Below, one piece after another: positions 19,514-27,245 of a stretch of DNA of 64,000 nt. The notes under the pieces were generated by a model. That model was not told where the DNA came from. It did no database searches and saw nothing but the letters and a program-made list of their open reading frames with translations. The position numbers and the translations under genes are program-made. The first letter of the stretch is position 1. Each line of letters starts with the position of its first letter. The stretch comes from Sphingomonas sp. BK345 (lineage in GTDB: Bacteria; Pseudomonadota; Alphaproteobacteria; Sphingomonadales; Sphingomonadaceae). The stretch is from assembly GCF_014193845.1 (NCBI RefSeq), contig NZ_JACHZX010000004.1, positions 124,001 through 188,000 on the forward strand. The letters are read 5' to 3'.

Positions 19514-20515
19514 ATGGCTGGAACGAAAGTATTGGTGGTCGACGATTCGTTGACCATGCGCGCGCTGATCTCGGGTGCGCTGGAGCGGATCCCGGGCGTG
19601 GAGGTGGTCGGCATGGCCGACGGCGCGGCCGAGGCGCGCGCGCTGGTCGCCTCGACCTGGCCCGACGTGATGACGCTCGACGTCGAGATGCCGGGCATGA
19701 GTGGGCTCGAGTATCTCGCCGAGATCATGGACACCAAGCCGATGCCGGTGATCATGTTCTCGACCCGCACCCAGGACGGCGCCGCCGAGTCGATCGAGGC
19801 GCTGCGGCTCGGCGCGATCGACTGTTTCCCCAAGCCGCGCGTCGCCGCCCCTGCCGAGCTGGACGCGATCATCGCGAAGCTCGCCAAGCGACTCAAGGCC
19901 GCGAAGAAGGCCGACATCAAGCCCAAGGCGCCGCCCAGGACCGCCAAGGCGCCTCCGATCGACTGGAACGGCCGCCTGCTGCTGGTCGGCGGCGACGTGT
20001 CGAGCACGAAGTCGATCTTCGATCTCTTCTCGACCTTCCCGGCCAACTGCCCACCGACCGTGGTGGTGCAGCATCTTGGCCCTGGGCTGGTCGAGAGCAT
20101 GGCGGAGAAGCTCGCCGAGCAGGTCGCGCCCAAGGTCGTGGTCGCGGCGGACGGGATGAAGCCAGAGCAGGGCACGATCTATCTCGCCCCGCACGGCGAC
20201 GCGCATCTGGTGATCGACAGCTGGCCCAACGGCACGCTGCGGCTGCTGCCGCGCGACCCGGTCGCCGGCGAGCGCCCCTCGATCTCGCTCTTGTTCGCCT
20301 CGGCCGCCAAGGCCGCGGCGAGCAACGCGGTGGGCGTGCTGCTGCTCGACTCCAACGAGGACGGTGCGGGCGGGCTCAAGGCGCTGAGCGCGGCGGGCGG
20401 CTATGCCTTCTCGCCGTCGGACGAGGGCGGCTACACGCTGGCGCGCGGGATGGTGTCGCAGCCGGTCGCGACGGACGCGCTGGTCACGAGCGTGCTCAAG
20501 ATGTGCTCGAAATGA
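19514..20515 (+). CDS. CheB-like response regulator with degenerate methylesterase domain
   Basis: The 333-residue protein has CheB architecture. The receiver looks functional (VVDDS, Asp56 in MTLDVEMPG, Lys-Pro in CFPKP). A Lys/Pro-rich linker (about 122-147) follows, then a CheB C-terminal domain. In that domain the nucleophile motif G-A-S-T-G-G is replaced by GGDVSS, so the catalytic Ser position holds Asp161. The GMGxD loop has become SNED. His187 (VVQHLGP) and Asp283 remain. It therefore probably cannot demethylate, and may act as a phosphorylation-controlled regulator, decoy or scaffold. Part of the 47-base gap before it is low in GC and could hold a separate promoter. Its stop overlaps the next start by ATGA. 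Confidence 0.9.
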   Translation: MAGTKVLVVDDSLTMRALISGALERIPGVEVVGMADGAAEARALVASTWPDVMTLDVEMPGMSGLEYLAEIMDTKPMPVIMFSTRTQDGAAESIEALRLGAIDCFPKPRVAAPAELDAIIAKLAKRLKAAKKADIKPKAPPRTAKAPPIDWNGRLLLVGGDVSSTKSIFDLFSTFPANCPPTVVVQHLGPGLVESMAEKLAEQVAPKVVVAADGMKPEQGTIYLAPHGDAHLVIDSWPNGTLRLLPRDPVAGERPSISLLFASAAKAAASNAVGVLLLDSNEDGAGGLKALSAAGGYAFSPSDEGGYTLARGMVSQPVATDALVTSVLKMCSK

Positions 20516-20811
20516 GCGCGGGGGCGATCTCGCGACCGCTCGCGCTGGCGCTGGCCGAAGAGCTGGTGTTCGCCTCGAACGAACTCAACGAGCTCGCTTA
20601 CGATCTCGGCAGCAACGGCGAGACGCTGCGCCGCCACATGGCGAGCATCCAGCGGATCGACTATGTCACGCAGATCCAGCTCGCGGTCGCCACACTGCTC
20701 CGCGTCGAGGGCGCGTCGGACGCCGACCTCGGCGCGGTGACCCTGCAGGACATGGTCGACCGCCTCCGCTCGACCCTGGCGACGCTCGAGCAGCAAGCGG
20801 CCGCGGCCTGA
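20512..20811 (+). CDS. Small helical chemotaxis-operon protein with DxxxQ motif; candidate CheY-P phosphatase
   Basis: The 99-residue protein is translationally coupled (ATGA) to the degenerate CheB and is last in the operon. It is predicted to be mostly alpha-helical. The central helix reads RRHMASIQRIDYVTQIQL, giving D50-Y-V-T-Q54. A DxxxQ pair on a helix is the catalytic signature of CheZ. From memory, it is also reported for the small che-operon protein CheT of Sinorhizobium. No CheZ, CheC or CheX is seen in the operon, so this is the best candidate for signal termination. I do not recognise a named family with certainty, and the function is inference. Confidence 0.75.
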   Translation: MSAGAISRPLALALAEELVFASNELNELAYDLGSNGETLRRHMASIQRIDYVTQIQLAVATLLRVEGASDADLGAVTLQDMVDRLRSTLATLEQQAAAA

Positions 20812-20832
20812 CGCGAGCGGCGGAATCGGGTC

Positions 20833-21438
20833 CTAACCGATCGCGATCACGCGATCGCCGAGCCGCTCGGCCTCACTTCGGTCGTGCGTGACCATCAGGA
20901 TCGGCACCGCGCGCGTGTCGCGCACCCGCTCGATCGCGCGCGCCGCTTCCTCCCGCCTCACCGGATCGAGCGACGACAGAGGCTCGTCGAGCAGCAGGAA
21001 GGCGGCATCGCTCAGCAGCGCGCGTCCGATCGCCACCCGGCGTGCCTCCCCGCCCGATAGCGTGCGCGGCCAGCGGTCGAGCAGATGGCTCACGTCGAGC
21101 ATCGCCGCCACCTCGGCCAGCCGCGCTCCGTCGCGGCCGCCGTACAGCAGGTTGGCGCGCACCCGCCGGTGCGGGAACAGCCGCATGTCCTGAAAGACAT
21201 AGCCGACGCGACGCCGCTCCGGCGGGAGGTCGATCCCGGCCACGGAGTCATGCAGCGTCCGCCCGTTTACCCGAACATGCCCACGGACCGGCCGCAGCAG
21301 CCCGGCGATCATGTCCAGCACGCTGGTCTTGCCCACGCCCGACGGACCGACAAGCATGGTGAGCCCCTCGCCCACCGCGAAGCGCGCGCCGACAAGGGTT
21401 TCACCCCTTGTCGCGACAACGTCGACGTCAAAGGACAC
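20833..21438 (-). CDS. modC: Molybdate ABC transporter ATP-binding protein, short form
   Basis: The 201-residue ABC ATPase has Walker A GPSGVGKTS, Q-loop YVFQDMRLFPHR, signature [16 protein letters not shown], Walker B FLLLDEPLSSLD and H-loop MVTHDRSEAERLG. It has only the ATPase core: the C-terminal molybdate-binding (MOP) domain of E. coli ModC is absent. The assignment to molybdate rests on the modA-like binding protein and modB-like permease upstream. Its start overlaps the end of modB by 11 bases. It is convergent with the chemotaxis operon. Confidence 0.9.
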   Translation of the reverse strand: MSFDVDVVATRGETLVGARFAVGEGLTMLVGPSGVGKTSVLDMIAGLLRPVRGHVRVNGRTLHDSVAGIDLPPERRRVGYVFQDMRLFPHRRVRANLLYGGRDGARLAEVAAMLDVSHLLDRWPRTLSGGEARRVAIGRALLSDAAFLLLDEPLSSLDPVRREEAARAIERVRDTRAVPILMVTHDRSEAERLGDRVIAIG

Positions 21439-22111
21439 GGACGCCCCGCCCCGCGCGCCGCACCAGCCACTCCGCCGCCACCAACGCGGCGAGCGACAGC
21501 GCGACCGAGGCGGCGGCGAGCCGCCATACCGCCGCCTCGCCGCCCGGCGTCTGCAGCGCCGCGTAGATCGCGAGCGGTAAGGTTTGCGTCTCGCCCGGCA
21601 CGTTGGAGACGAAGGTGATGGTGGCGCCGAACTCGCCGATCGAGCGCGCGAAGCCCAGCACCGCCCCCGCCGCGATCCCCGGCGCGGCGAGCGGCAGGGT
21701 CACCGTCACATAGCTGCGCCACCGCCCCGCGCCGAGCGTGCGGGCGGCCTGTTCGAGCCGCCGGTCGACCGCCTCGAGCGACAGCCGGATCGCACGCACC
21801 ATCAGCGGCAACGCCATCACCCCCGCCGCGATTGCCGCGCCGCTCCAACGGAACAGCACCGAGACCCCGAACCAGCGGTCGAGCGCACCGCCGATCGCGC
21901 CGGTGGGCGCGAACGCGAGCAGCAGCAGCCAGCCGGTCACCACCGGCGGCACCACCAGCGGCAGATGGATCAGCCCGTCCAGCAGCACCTTGCCCGGGAA
22001 GTGCCAGCGCGCCAGTACCCAGGCGAGCGCGAAGGCGAGCGGCAGCGTCGCTAGCGTCGCAGTCCCACCGACCAGCAAGGTCAGCCGCACGATCGCGGCG
22101 AGTTCGCTCAC
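21428..22111 (-). CDS. modB: Molybdate ABC transporter permease
   Basis: This 227-residue inner-membrane permease has about five to six helices. The EAA loop, which contacts the ATPase, reads LEQAARTLGAGRWRSYVTVT. The conserved segment IGEFGATITFVSNVPGETQT is typical of ModB. The start is the GTG at 22111 overlapping the modA stop (GTGA). The reading frame is open far upstream, but that part is antisense-like and not membrane protein. The gene order on this strand is modA-modB-modC. Confidence 0.93.
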   Translation of the reverse strand: MSELAAIVRLTLLVGGTATLATLPLAFALAWVLARWHFPGKVLLDGLIHLPLVVPPVVTGWLLLLAFAPTGAIGGALDRWFGVSVLFRWSGAAIAAGVMALPLMVRAIRLSLEAVDRRLEQAARTLGAGRWRSYVTVTLPLAAPGIAAGAVLGFARSIGEFGATITFVSNVPGETQTLPLAIYAALQTPGGEAAVWRLAAASVALSLAALVAAEWLVRRAGRGVRVL

Positions 22112-22863
22112 CGCGGCGCGAAGCCGCGGCGCGCCAGGATCGCCTGACCCGCGCGCGACAGCAGGAAGCGGCGGAACGCCTCGGCCTCGCGCGGCGCCGG
22201 GCCGTCGGTGAGGCGCGCCACGGGGTAGACGATCGCCGGGTGGCTCGCCGCCGGGAAGACGCCCGCGATGCGCACCGCGGTCGCCGCACGGGCGTCGGTC
22301 GCGTAGACGATGCCGTAAGGTGCCGCCCCGCGATCCACCAGCGCCAGCGCGGCGCGGACGTTCTCGGCACGAACGATGCGCCCGCTCACCGCGTCCCAGG
22401 CGCCGAGCGTGCGCAGCGCGGCCTCGCCGTACTTGCCCGCTGGCACCGCCGTCGGATCGGCCATCGCCAGCGGCGCCGCACCGAGCCGACGCGCTAGCGC
22501 GGCACCACGGGTCGCGCTCACGTCGGGCGTGCCGGGACGTGCCACCACCACGAGCCGGTTGCGCGCGAGCACCGCGCGCGTGCCGGGCACGACCCGGCCG
22601 CGGCGCTCGACCTCGTCCATCCAGTCGGTGTCGGCCGAGGCGAACAGGTCGGCGCGGCCGCCAGCGGTGATCTGCCGCGCCAGTGCGGAGGAAGCAGCGA
22701 AGGAAAGCACCGGCCGCGGGTGCCCCTGCGCGCTCCAGGCGTCGGCGGCGTCGCTCAGCGCCTCCTGCAGGCTGGCGGCGGCGAGAACGAGCGGCGCAGC
22801 ACGCTCCTGCGCCCATGCGGGGCCGCCGAGCAGCAGCAGGACGAGCGAGAGTAGGGCACGCAT
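22108..22863 (-). CDS. modA: Molybdate ABC transporter substrate-binding protein
   Basis: The 251-residue periplasmic protein has signal peptide RALLSLVLLLLGGPAWAQE. The mature part begins APLVLAAASLQEALSDAADAW, the standard ModA opening. It continues with LSFAASSALARQITAGGRADLF, whose serines coordinate the oxyanion, then LVVVARPG and GIVYATDARAA. It binds molybdate or tungstate and delivers it to ModB. I chose the ATG at 22863 because the signal peptide begins there. A 16-bp palindrome lies 17 bases upstream. Confidence 0.94.
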   Translation of the reverse strand: MRALLSLVLLLLGGPAWAQERAAPLVLAAASLQEALSDAADAWSAQGHPRPVLSFAASSALARQITAGGRADLFASADTDWMDEVERRGRVVPGTRAVLARNRLVVVARPGTPDVSATRGAALARRLGAAPLAMADPTAVPAGKYGEAALRTLGAWDAVSGRIVRAENVRAALALVDRGAAPYGIVYATDARAATAVRIAGVFPAASHPAIVYPVARLTDGPAPREAEAFRRFLLSRAGQAILARRGFAPR

Positions 22864-22880
22864 GGAGACGCCATCGCACC

Positions 22881-22896
22881 GTATCCGTGCGGATAC
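22881..22896. promoter_or_regulatory. Palindromic operator candidate upstream of modABC
   Basis: GTATCCG-TG-CGGATAC has perfect 7-bp arms around two bases, 17 bases upstream of the modA start. It does not resemble the E. coli ModE box. The position suits a repressor site for modABC or for the divergent KTSC gene. Confidence 0.4.
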
Positions 22897-22980
22897 AATA
22901 AGCGGACGAGCCACGTCGCGTTGTCGACTCAGCTCGCCGCGATCGACGGAACGACCCCGCGCGCCTGACGCTCTCGCTCG

Positions 22981-23229
22981 ATGCACGCGCACCGCCCCGT
23001 CTCGTCACTGATCGAGCACCTCGTCTACGATGAGGCGGCGCGGACGCTCCTCGTCACCTTTCGCGCGGGCCGCCGCTATCTGTACCGCGACGTCCCGCAC
23101 GCGACCTATGACGCGCTGGTCGCCGCACCGTCGGTGGGCAGCTATTTCAACGCGGCAGTTCGCGACCGGTTCGAGTGCGCGCCCGCGGACGGGCGCCGGC
23201 GCTACCCGCTCGACGAGCGCGCCGCCTGA
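22981..23229 (+). CDS. KTSC domain-containing protein
   Basis: This 82-residue protein carries the KTSC pattern: SSLIEHLVYDEAARTLLVTF, then YLYRDVPHATYDAL, then SVGSYFNAAVRDRFEC. The domain is small and widespread, and in other organisms it is fused to lysyl-tRNA synthetase or found alone. I know of no firm function. The gene is divergent from modA and ends 4 bases before the lepA stop, so the two are convergent. Confidence 0.85.
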   Translation: MHAHRPVSSLIEHLVYDEAARTLLVTFRAGRRYLYRDVPHATYDALVAAPSVGSYFNAAVRDRFECAPADGRRRYPLDERAA

Positions 23230-23232
23230 GCC

Positions 23233-25044
23233 TCAGCCCTCGTCGCCCATGCGCAGTGCCGCGATGAAGGCTTCCTGCGGGATGCTGACGCTGCCGTACT
23301 CGCGCATCTTCAGCTTGCCCTTCTTCTGCTTCTCCAGCAGCTTGCGCTTACGCGTCGCGTCGCCGCCATAGCATTTGGCGGTGACGTCCTTGCGCATGGC
23401 GCTGATCGTCTCGCGCGCGATCACCTTGCCGCCGATCGCCGCCTGGATCGGGATCTTGAACAGGTGGCGCGGGATGAGTTCCTTGAGCCGCTCGCACATG
23501 CCGCGTCCGCGCACCTCGGCGGTGCCGCGGTGGACGATCATGCTGAGCGCGTCGACCGGCTCCTCGTTGACCAAAATCGACATCTTGACGAGGTCGCCCT
23601 CGCGGTAGCCGATCTGGTGATAGTCGAAGCTGGCATAGCCCTTCGACAGCGACTTCAGCCGATCGTAGAAGTCGAATACCACCTCGTTGAGCGGCAGCTC
23701 GTACGTCGCCTGCGCGCGCCCGCCGACATAGGTGAGGTTCTTCTGGATACCGCGGCGGTCCTGGCACAGTTTCAGGATCGAGCCGAGATATTCGTCGGGG
23801 ACGTAGATCACCGCCTCGATCCACGGCTCGCTGATGCTCTCGATCTTGTTGGGGTCGGGCATGTCCGCCGGGTTGTGCAGCTCGATGTGCCCGCCGCCGT
23901 GGGTCAGCTCGATCTGATAGACCACCGAGGGGGCGGTGGTGATCAGGTCGAGGTCGTACTCGCGCGTCAGCCGCTCCTGGATGATCTCGAGGTGCAGCAG
24001 CCCGAGGAACCCGCAGCGGAAGCCGAAGCCGAGCGCGGCGCTGGTCTCCATCTCGAAGCTGAACGAGGCGTCGTTGAGCCGCAGCTTGGAGATGCTCTCG
24101 CGCAGTTTCTCGAAGTCGTTGGCATCGACCGGGAACAGCCCGCAGAAGACGACCGGCTGAACTTCCTTGAAGCCCGGCAGCGCCTCCGCCGCGGGCCGCT
24201 TGGCGTCGGTCAGCGTGTCGCCGACGCGCGCCATCGCGACGTCCTTGATCTGCGCGGTGATGAAGCCGATCTCGCCCGGACCGAGGTCAGTCAGCTGCTC
24301 GATCTTGGGGCGGAAGCAGCCGACGCGGTCGACCAGATGCTGCGTCCCCGCCTGCATGAAGGTGACCTGCTGACCCTTGCGCAGTGTGCCGTCGATCACG
24401 CGCACGAGGATGACGACGCCAAGATAGGGGTCGTACCAGCTGTCGACCAGCATCGCCTTAAGCGGTGCGTCGGCGTCGCCCTTGGGCGGCGGGATCTTGC
24501 GGACGATGGCCTCGAGGATGTCGGCGATGCCGATCCCCGACTTGGCGCTGGCGAGCACCGCCTCGGAGGCGTCGAGGCCGATCACGTCCTCGATCTCGGC
24601 CCGCACCTTCTCGGGCTCGGCGGCGGGCAGGTCGATCTTGTTGATCACGGGCACGATCTCATGGTCGTGCTCGATCGACTGGTAGACGTTGGCGAGCGTC
24701 TGCGCCTCGACCCCCTGCGCCGCGTCGACCACCAGCAGCGCGCCCTCGCAGGCGGCGAGGCTGCGGCTGACCTCATACGCGAAGTCGACGTGGCCCGGCG
24801 TGTCCATCAGGTTGAGCGTGTAGGTCGCGCCGTCCTGCGCCTTGTACGACAGGCGCACGGTCTGCGCCTTGATCGTGATCCCGCGCTCCTTCTCGATCTC
24901 CATATTGTCGAGCACCTGCTCGCTCATTTCGCGGTCGGTCAGGCCGCCGGTGGCCTGGATCAGCCGGTCGGCGAGCGTCGACTTGCCGTGGTCGATATGG
25001 GCGATGATCGAGAAATTGCGGATCGTGTCGAGCGGGGTGGCCAT
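23233..25044 (-). CDS. lepA: Elongation factor 4 (LepA GTPase)
   Basis: The 603 residues match normal LepA length. G1 is HIDHGKST, G2 lies around [16 protein letters not shown]3 DTPGHVDF, and G4 [11 protein letters not shown]. Domains II, III and V follow. The LepA-specific C-terminal part includes [17 protein letters not shown] near the end. LepA back-translocates or remodels stalled ribosomes. The downstream end abuts the KTSC gene. Upstream, 63 bases separate it from the riboside kinase gene on the same strand. Confidence 0.98.
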   Translation of the reverse strand: MATPLDTIRNFSIIAHIDHGKSTLADRLIQATGGLTDREMSEQVLDNMEIEKERGITIKAQTVRLSYKAQDGATYTLNLMDTPGHVDFAYEVSRSLAACEGALLVVDAAQGVEAQTLANVYQSIEHDHEIVPVINKIDLPAAEPEKVRAEIEDVIGLDASEAVLASAKSGIGIADILEAIVRKIPPPKGDADAPLKAMLVDSWYDPYLGVVILVRVIDGTLRKGQQVTFMQAGTQHLVDRVGCFRPKIEQLTDLGPGEIGFITAQIKDVAMARVGDTLTDAKRPAAEALPGFKEVQPVVFCGLFPVDANDFEKLRESISKLRLNDASFSFEMETSAALGFGFRCGFLGLLHLEIIQERLTREYDLDLITTAPSVVYQIELTHGGGHIELHNPADMPDPNKIESISEPWIEAVIYVPDEYLGSILKLCQDRRGIQKNLTYVGGRAQATYELPLNEVVFDFYDRLKSLSKGYASFDYHQIGYREGDLVKMSILVNEEPVDALSMIVHRGTAEVRGRGMCERLKELIPRHLFKIPIQAAIGGKVIARETISAMRKDVTAKCYGGDATRKRKLLEKQKKGKLKMREYGSVSIPQEAFIAALRMGDEG

Positions 25045-25107
25045 GATCCGCGGGTGCCTAGCGCAGCGTGACCGGCCGCGCCAGCCATTCGGCGGACATG
25101 GCCCGTC

Positions 25108-25626
25108 TCACCCCGCGGCATGATGGATCGCGTCGAGCGCGTTGAGGTAGCGGCGGCTCCCCTCGCCGCTCACCAGCGCCCAGCGAACGCCGCGGCGCTC
25201 CAGCTCGCGTTTCGACAGGTCGAAGAAGCGCTGCCGCGCCGCGCGATTGCCGAACAGCCGCGTGCCGTCGGGCTGCCACGGCAGGTCGATGTCGAACAGC
25301 AGGTACAAGTCCGCCACATTGTCCCAGCGCGCGAACCAGGGATCGCGGCGGCCGAACATCATGTCGGCCCAGACCGCGCTCATCAGCGGATCGGTGTCGA
25401 GGATCACCGGGTGCGCGCCCGAGTCGACCGCCTTGCGCGCCTTCATGTCCTGCGTGTGCGCGATCACCACCAGGTCGGCCATGGTGAGGTCCGTGCCGTA
25501 GCGCTCGCAGTAGGTCCGGCCGAACTCGGCGACGCAGACCGAGTCGAACTGCTTGGCGAGCCGGGGCGCCATCGTCGACTTGCCCGTGCTCTCGGGCCCG
25601 TGAAGGCAGATCGTCCGCAGCGTCAC
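25108..25626 (-). CDS. NadR-like nicotinamide riboside kinase / AAA ATPase
   Basis: The 172 residues start at the GTG at 25626, which overlaps the pnuC stop (GTGA). The P-loop reads HGPESTGKSTMAPRL. ILDTDPLMSAVWADMMFG and YLLFDIDLPWQPDGTR match the ribosylnicotinamide-kinase domain of NadR. The adenylyltransferase and DNA-binding parts of E. coli NadR are absent. With the PnuC transporter encoded just upstream, it would trap imported nicotinamide riboside as NMN. The frame extends far upstream, but that region is pnuC in another frame. Confidence 0.88.
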   Translation of the reverse strand: MTLRTICLHGPESTGKSTMAPRLAKQFDSVCVAEFGRTYCERYGTDLTMADLVVIAHTQDMKARKAVDSGAHPVILDTDPLMSAVWADMMFGRRDPWFARWDNVADLYLLFDIDLPWQPDGTRLFGNRAARQRFFDLSKRELERRGVRWALVSGEGSRRYLNALDAIHHAAG

Positions 25627-26204
25627 GCCGGAACCGCCAGCGCGCGCGCGGGGTGGCGTGCGCGGCGCCACTCGGCCAGCCCGATCACCGCGAGCGCGAG
25701 ATATACCAGGTAGAGCGCGGCGAAGAGGTACAGCTGCTTGGCGAGGTAGAGCGGAACCGAGGCGAGATCGACCGCGATCCACAGCCACCAATTCTCGATC
25801 TTGCGCCGCGCCATCAGCAGCTGTGCCGCGACGCTGGCGGCGGCGATCGCCGCGTCCCACCAGGGATAGCTCGCATCGGTGAGCCGGTGCATCGCCGCGC
25901 CCCACAACAGCGCCGCGGCGACGCTCGCGCCCGCCCAGCCGAGCCGCGCCGGTGCGCCGAGCCGCTCCACCGTCACCTCGCCCGTGCGCCGTCGCTCGCG
26001 CCGCCACGTCGCCCAGCCGTACAGGTTGGCGAGGACGAAGAAGCCCTGGAGCAGCGCGTCGGAGTAGAGCCGCTGTTCGAACACCACCGCGCCCAGCAGC
26101 GTCACCGAGCCGATCGCGGTCGGGAAGGTCCACACGCTGCGCCGTGCCGCGAGCGCGACACAGGCGATTCCCAGCAGCGTGGCGATCCACTCGATCAGCG
26201 ACAT
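25623..26204 (-). CDS. pnuC: Nicotinamide riboside transporter PnuC
   Basis: The 193-residue membrane protein has about seven helices. It begins MSLIEWIATLLGIACVALAA. Conserved PnuC features include FFVLANLYGWATWRR and a tryptophan-rich stretch WWLWIAVDLASVPLY followed by YLAKQLYLFAALYLVY. The ATG at 26204 gives the canonical start. Longer readings run back into tRNA-Pro. It forms a two-gene unit with the overlapping kinase gene for riboside salvage into NAD. Confidence 0.92.
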   Translation of the reverse strand: MSLIEWIATLLGIACVALAARRSVWTFPTAIGSVTLLGAVVFEQRLYSDALLQGFFVLANLYGWATWRRERRRTGEVTVERLGAPARLGWAGASVAAALLWGAAMHRLTDASYPWWDAAIAAASVAAQLLMARRKIENWWLWIAVDLASVPLYLAKQLYLFAALYLVYLALAVIGLAEWRRARHPARALAVPA

Positions 26205-26360
26205 GGCGCGGTCTTTCCACGCCAGCGCGGCGCCGCCAAGAGGCTTGCACACCTTCACGCGCCGCAATCGTCGCTGGCGTGCGAATAGCCGCTTGCGCGC
26301 CGACGAACCGCTGATATAAGCCGCGCCCTGTCGCCGGCTCTGGCCGGACGGCACCCTGGT

Positions 26361-26437
26361 CGGGGAATAGCTCAGCCTGGTAGAGCACTGTGTTCGGGAC
26401 GCAGGGGCCGGAGGTTCGAATCCTCTTTCCCCGACCA
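26361..26437 (+). tRNA. tRNA-Pro (anticodon CGG)
   Basis: The 77-nt cloverleaf has acceptor CGGGGAA (26361-26367) pairing with TTCCCCG (26427-26433), discriminator A and encoded CCA. The C1-G72 pair is typical of bacterial tRNA-Pro. The anticodon stem CUGUG/CGCAG holds loop UUCGGGA, so the anticodon is CGG. The T loop is GTTCGAATC. Confidence 0.96.
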
Positions 26438-26555
26438 ATTATCTCCTTGTGAGATCAGCTAAAATCCAGCTCTACGGTTGGATCGCGCAATCTCGGCGCG
26501 GCTCGCGACGTTTTCCGGTGCCGAGCGTTCTCCCCGCATACGCAGGAGGACAGCG

Positions 26556-26693
26556 ATGGACGACCGCCGCCAGGCAGAGCCGCAGCCGACCGACATGAAC
26601 CCACCCGGCGCCCGCTCCGACGACGCGTCGGACGACATGGTACCGGTAGAGCGCTCGGCCGACGCACAGGAAGCGGAGGCGCATCCGAGCTGA
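26556..26693 (+). CDS. Small acidic hypothetical protein (45 aa)
   Basis: The ATG at 26556 sits behind a strong AGGAGGA site. The product has 45 residues, is rich in Asp, Glu, Pro and Ser and very hydrophilic, with no membrane segment, and is probably disordered. I recognise no family. The excellent ribosome site is the main reason to believe it. Just downstream lies another very small gene on the same strand. Confidence 0.45.
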   Translation: MDDRRQAEPQPTDMNPPGARSDDASDDMVPVERSADAQEAEAHPS

Positions 26694-26807
26694 GCGATGG
26701 CGCCACGCCACGCTCAGGGACTGGCGGCGATGGGAACAAAGCGGGGCCGACCCGGTTGTGCTCCCCACGACGAGCGACAGATGCCCTGTCCCGTTATGAG
26801 GTTAGCC

Positions 26808-26945
26808 ATGAAGAGCACGACGCTGAGCCTGTTCCGCACCAAGCCCGCTGCCAACACCACCAAGCGCATCAACGACGATCCGCGCGCCGGTCTGACACCA
26901 GTCGAGGCGGCGATGCTGGAGCGTGCGGTCAGCGCGCGCGCCTGA
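26808..26945 (+). CDS. Small basic hypothetical protein (45 aa)
   Basis: The ATG at 26808 is preceded by a modest GAGGTTAGCC site. The 45-residue product begins MKSTTLSLFRTKPAANTTKR and ends in a short helix LTPVEAAMLERAVSARA. No family is recognised. The codon composition looks coding, but length and a weak ribosome site limit certainty. Confidence 0.4.
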   Translation: MKSTTLSLFRTKPAANTTKRINDDPRAGLTPVEAAMLERAVSARA

Positions 26946-27006
26946 GCGTCCCTTCGCCATATCGTCGCGTCCGCGTCATCCCAGGGGGTGGCGCGGCCGT
27001 GTCGGA

Positions 27007-27111
27007 TCAGGCGAAGGCGCGCGCGGGACGGCGTCGCATCCGCCAGCAGGTGCGCGCCACCGCCGTGAGCGTGAAGCCGAAACCGATCGCATAGCCGGCG
27101 GCAATGATCAT
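27007..27111 (-). CDS. Very small single-span membrane protein (34 aa)
   Basis: On the minus strand, a GGAGGGAC ribosome site stands 5 bases before the ATG at 27111. The 34-residue product begins with a hydrophobic helix (MIIAAGYAIGFGFTLTAVA) and ends in a strongly basic tail (RMRRRPARAFA). It fits the pattern of tiny inner-membrane proteins with a positive cytoplasmic tail. No homologue is known to me. The TGA stop is at 27007-27009. The gap between it and the next gene may hold a divergent promoter. Confidence 0.4.
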   Translation of the reverse strand: MIIAAGYAIGFGFTLTAVARTCWRMRRRPARAFA

Positions 27112-27245
27112 CTCGAGTCCCTCCGTCGCACCCGAGTGCGTCGACACAGTTAATCCCACGTCAGGGTAAATATTCTCTCACCGCGTCACGCGGCACCGAC
27201 GCCCCGCTGGTGCGTATCCTTCCCTCACCCATGGAGGAGCCTCGC

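Noticed and set aside
22112..23008. Large N-terminal extension of modB in the same open frame
   Set aside because: It overlaps modA completely in another frame and has no permease character. The GTGA overlap gives a natural start.
26205..26438. N-terminal extension of pnuC reading through tRNA-Pro
   Set aside because: It is also the translated-tRNA artefact. PnuC homology begins at the ATG at 26204.
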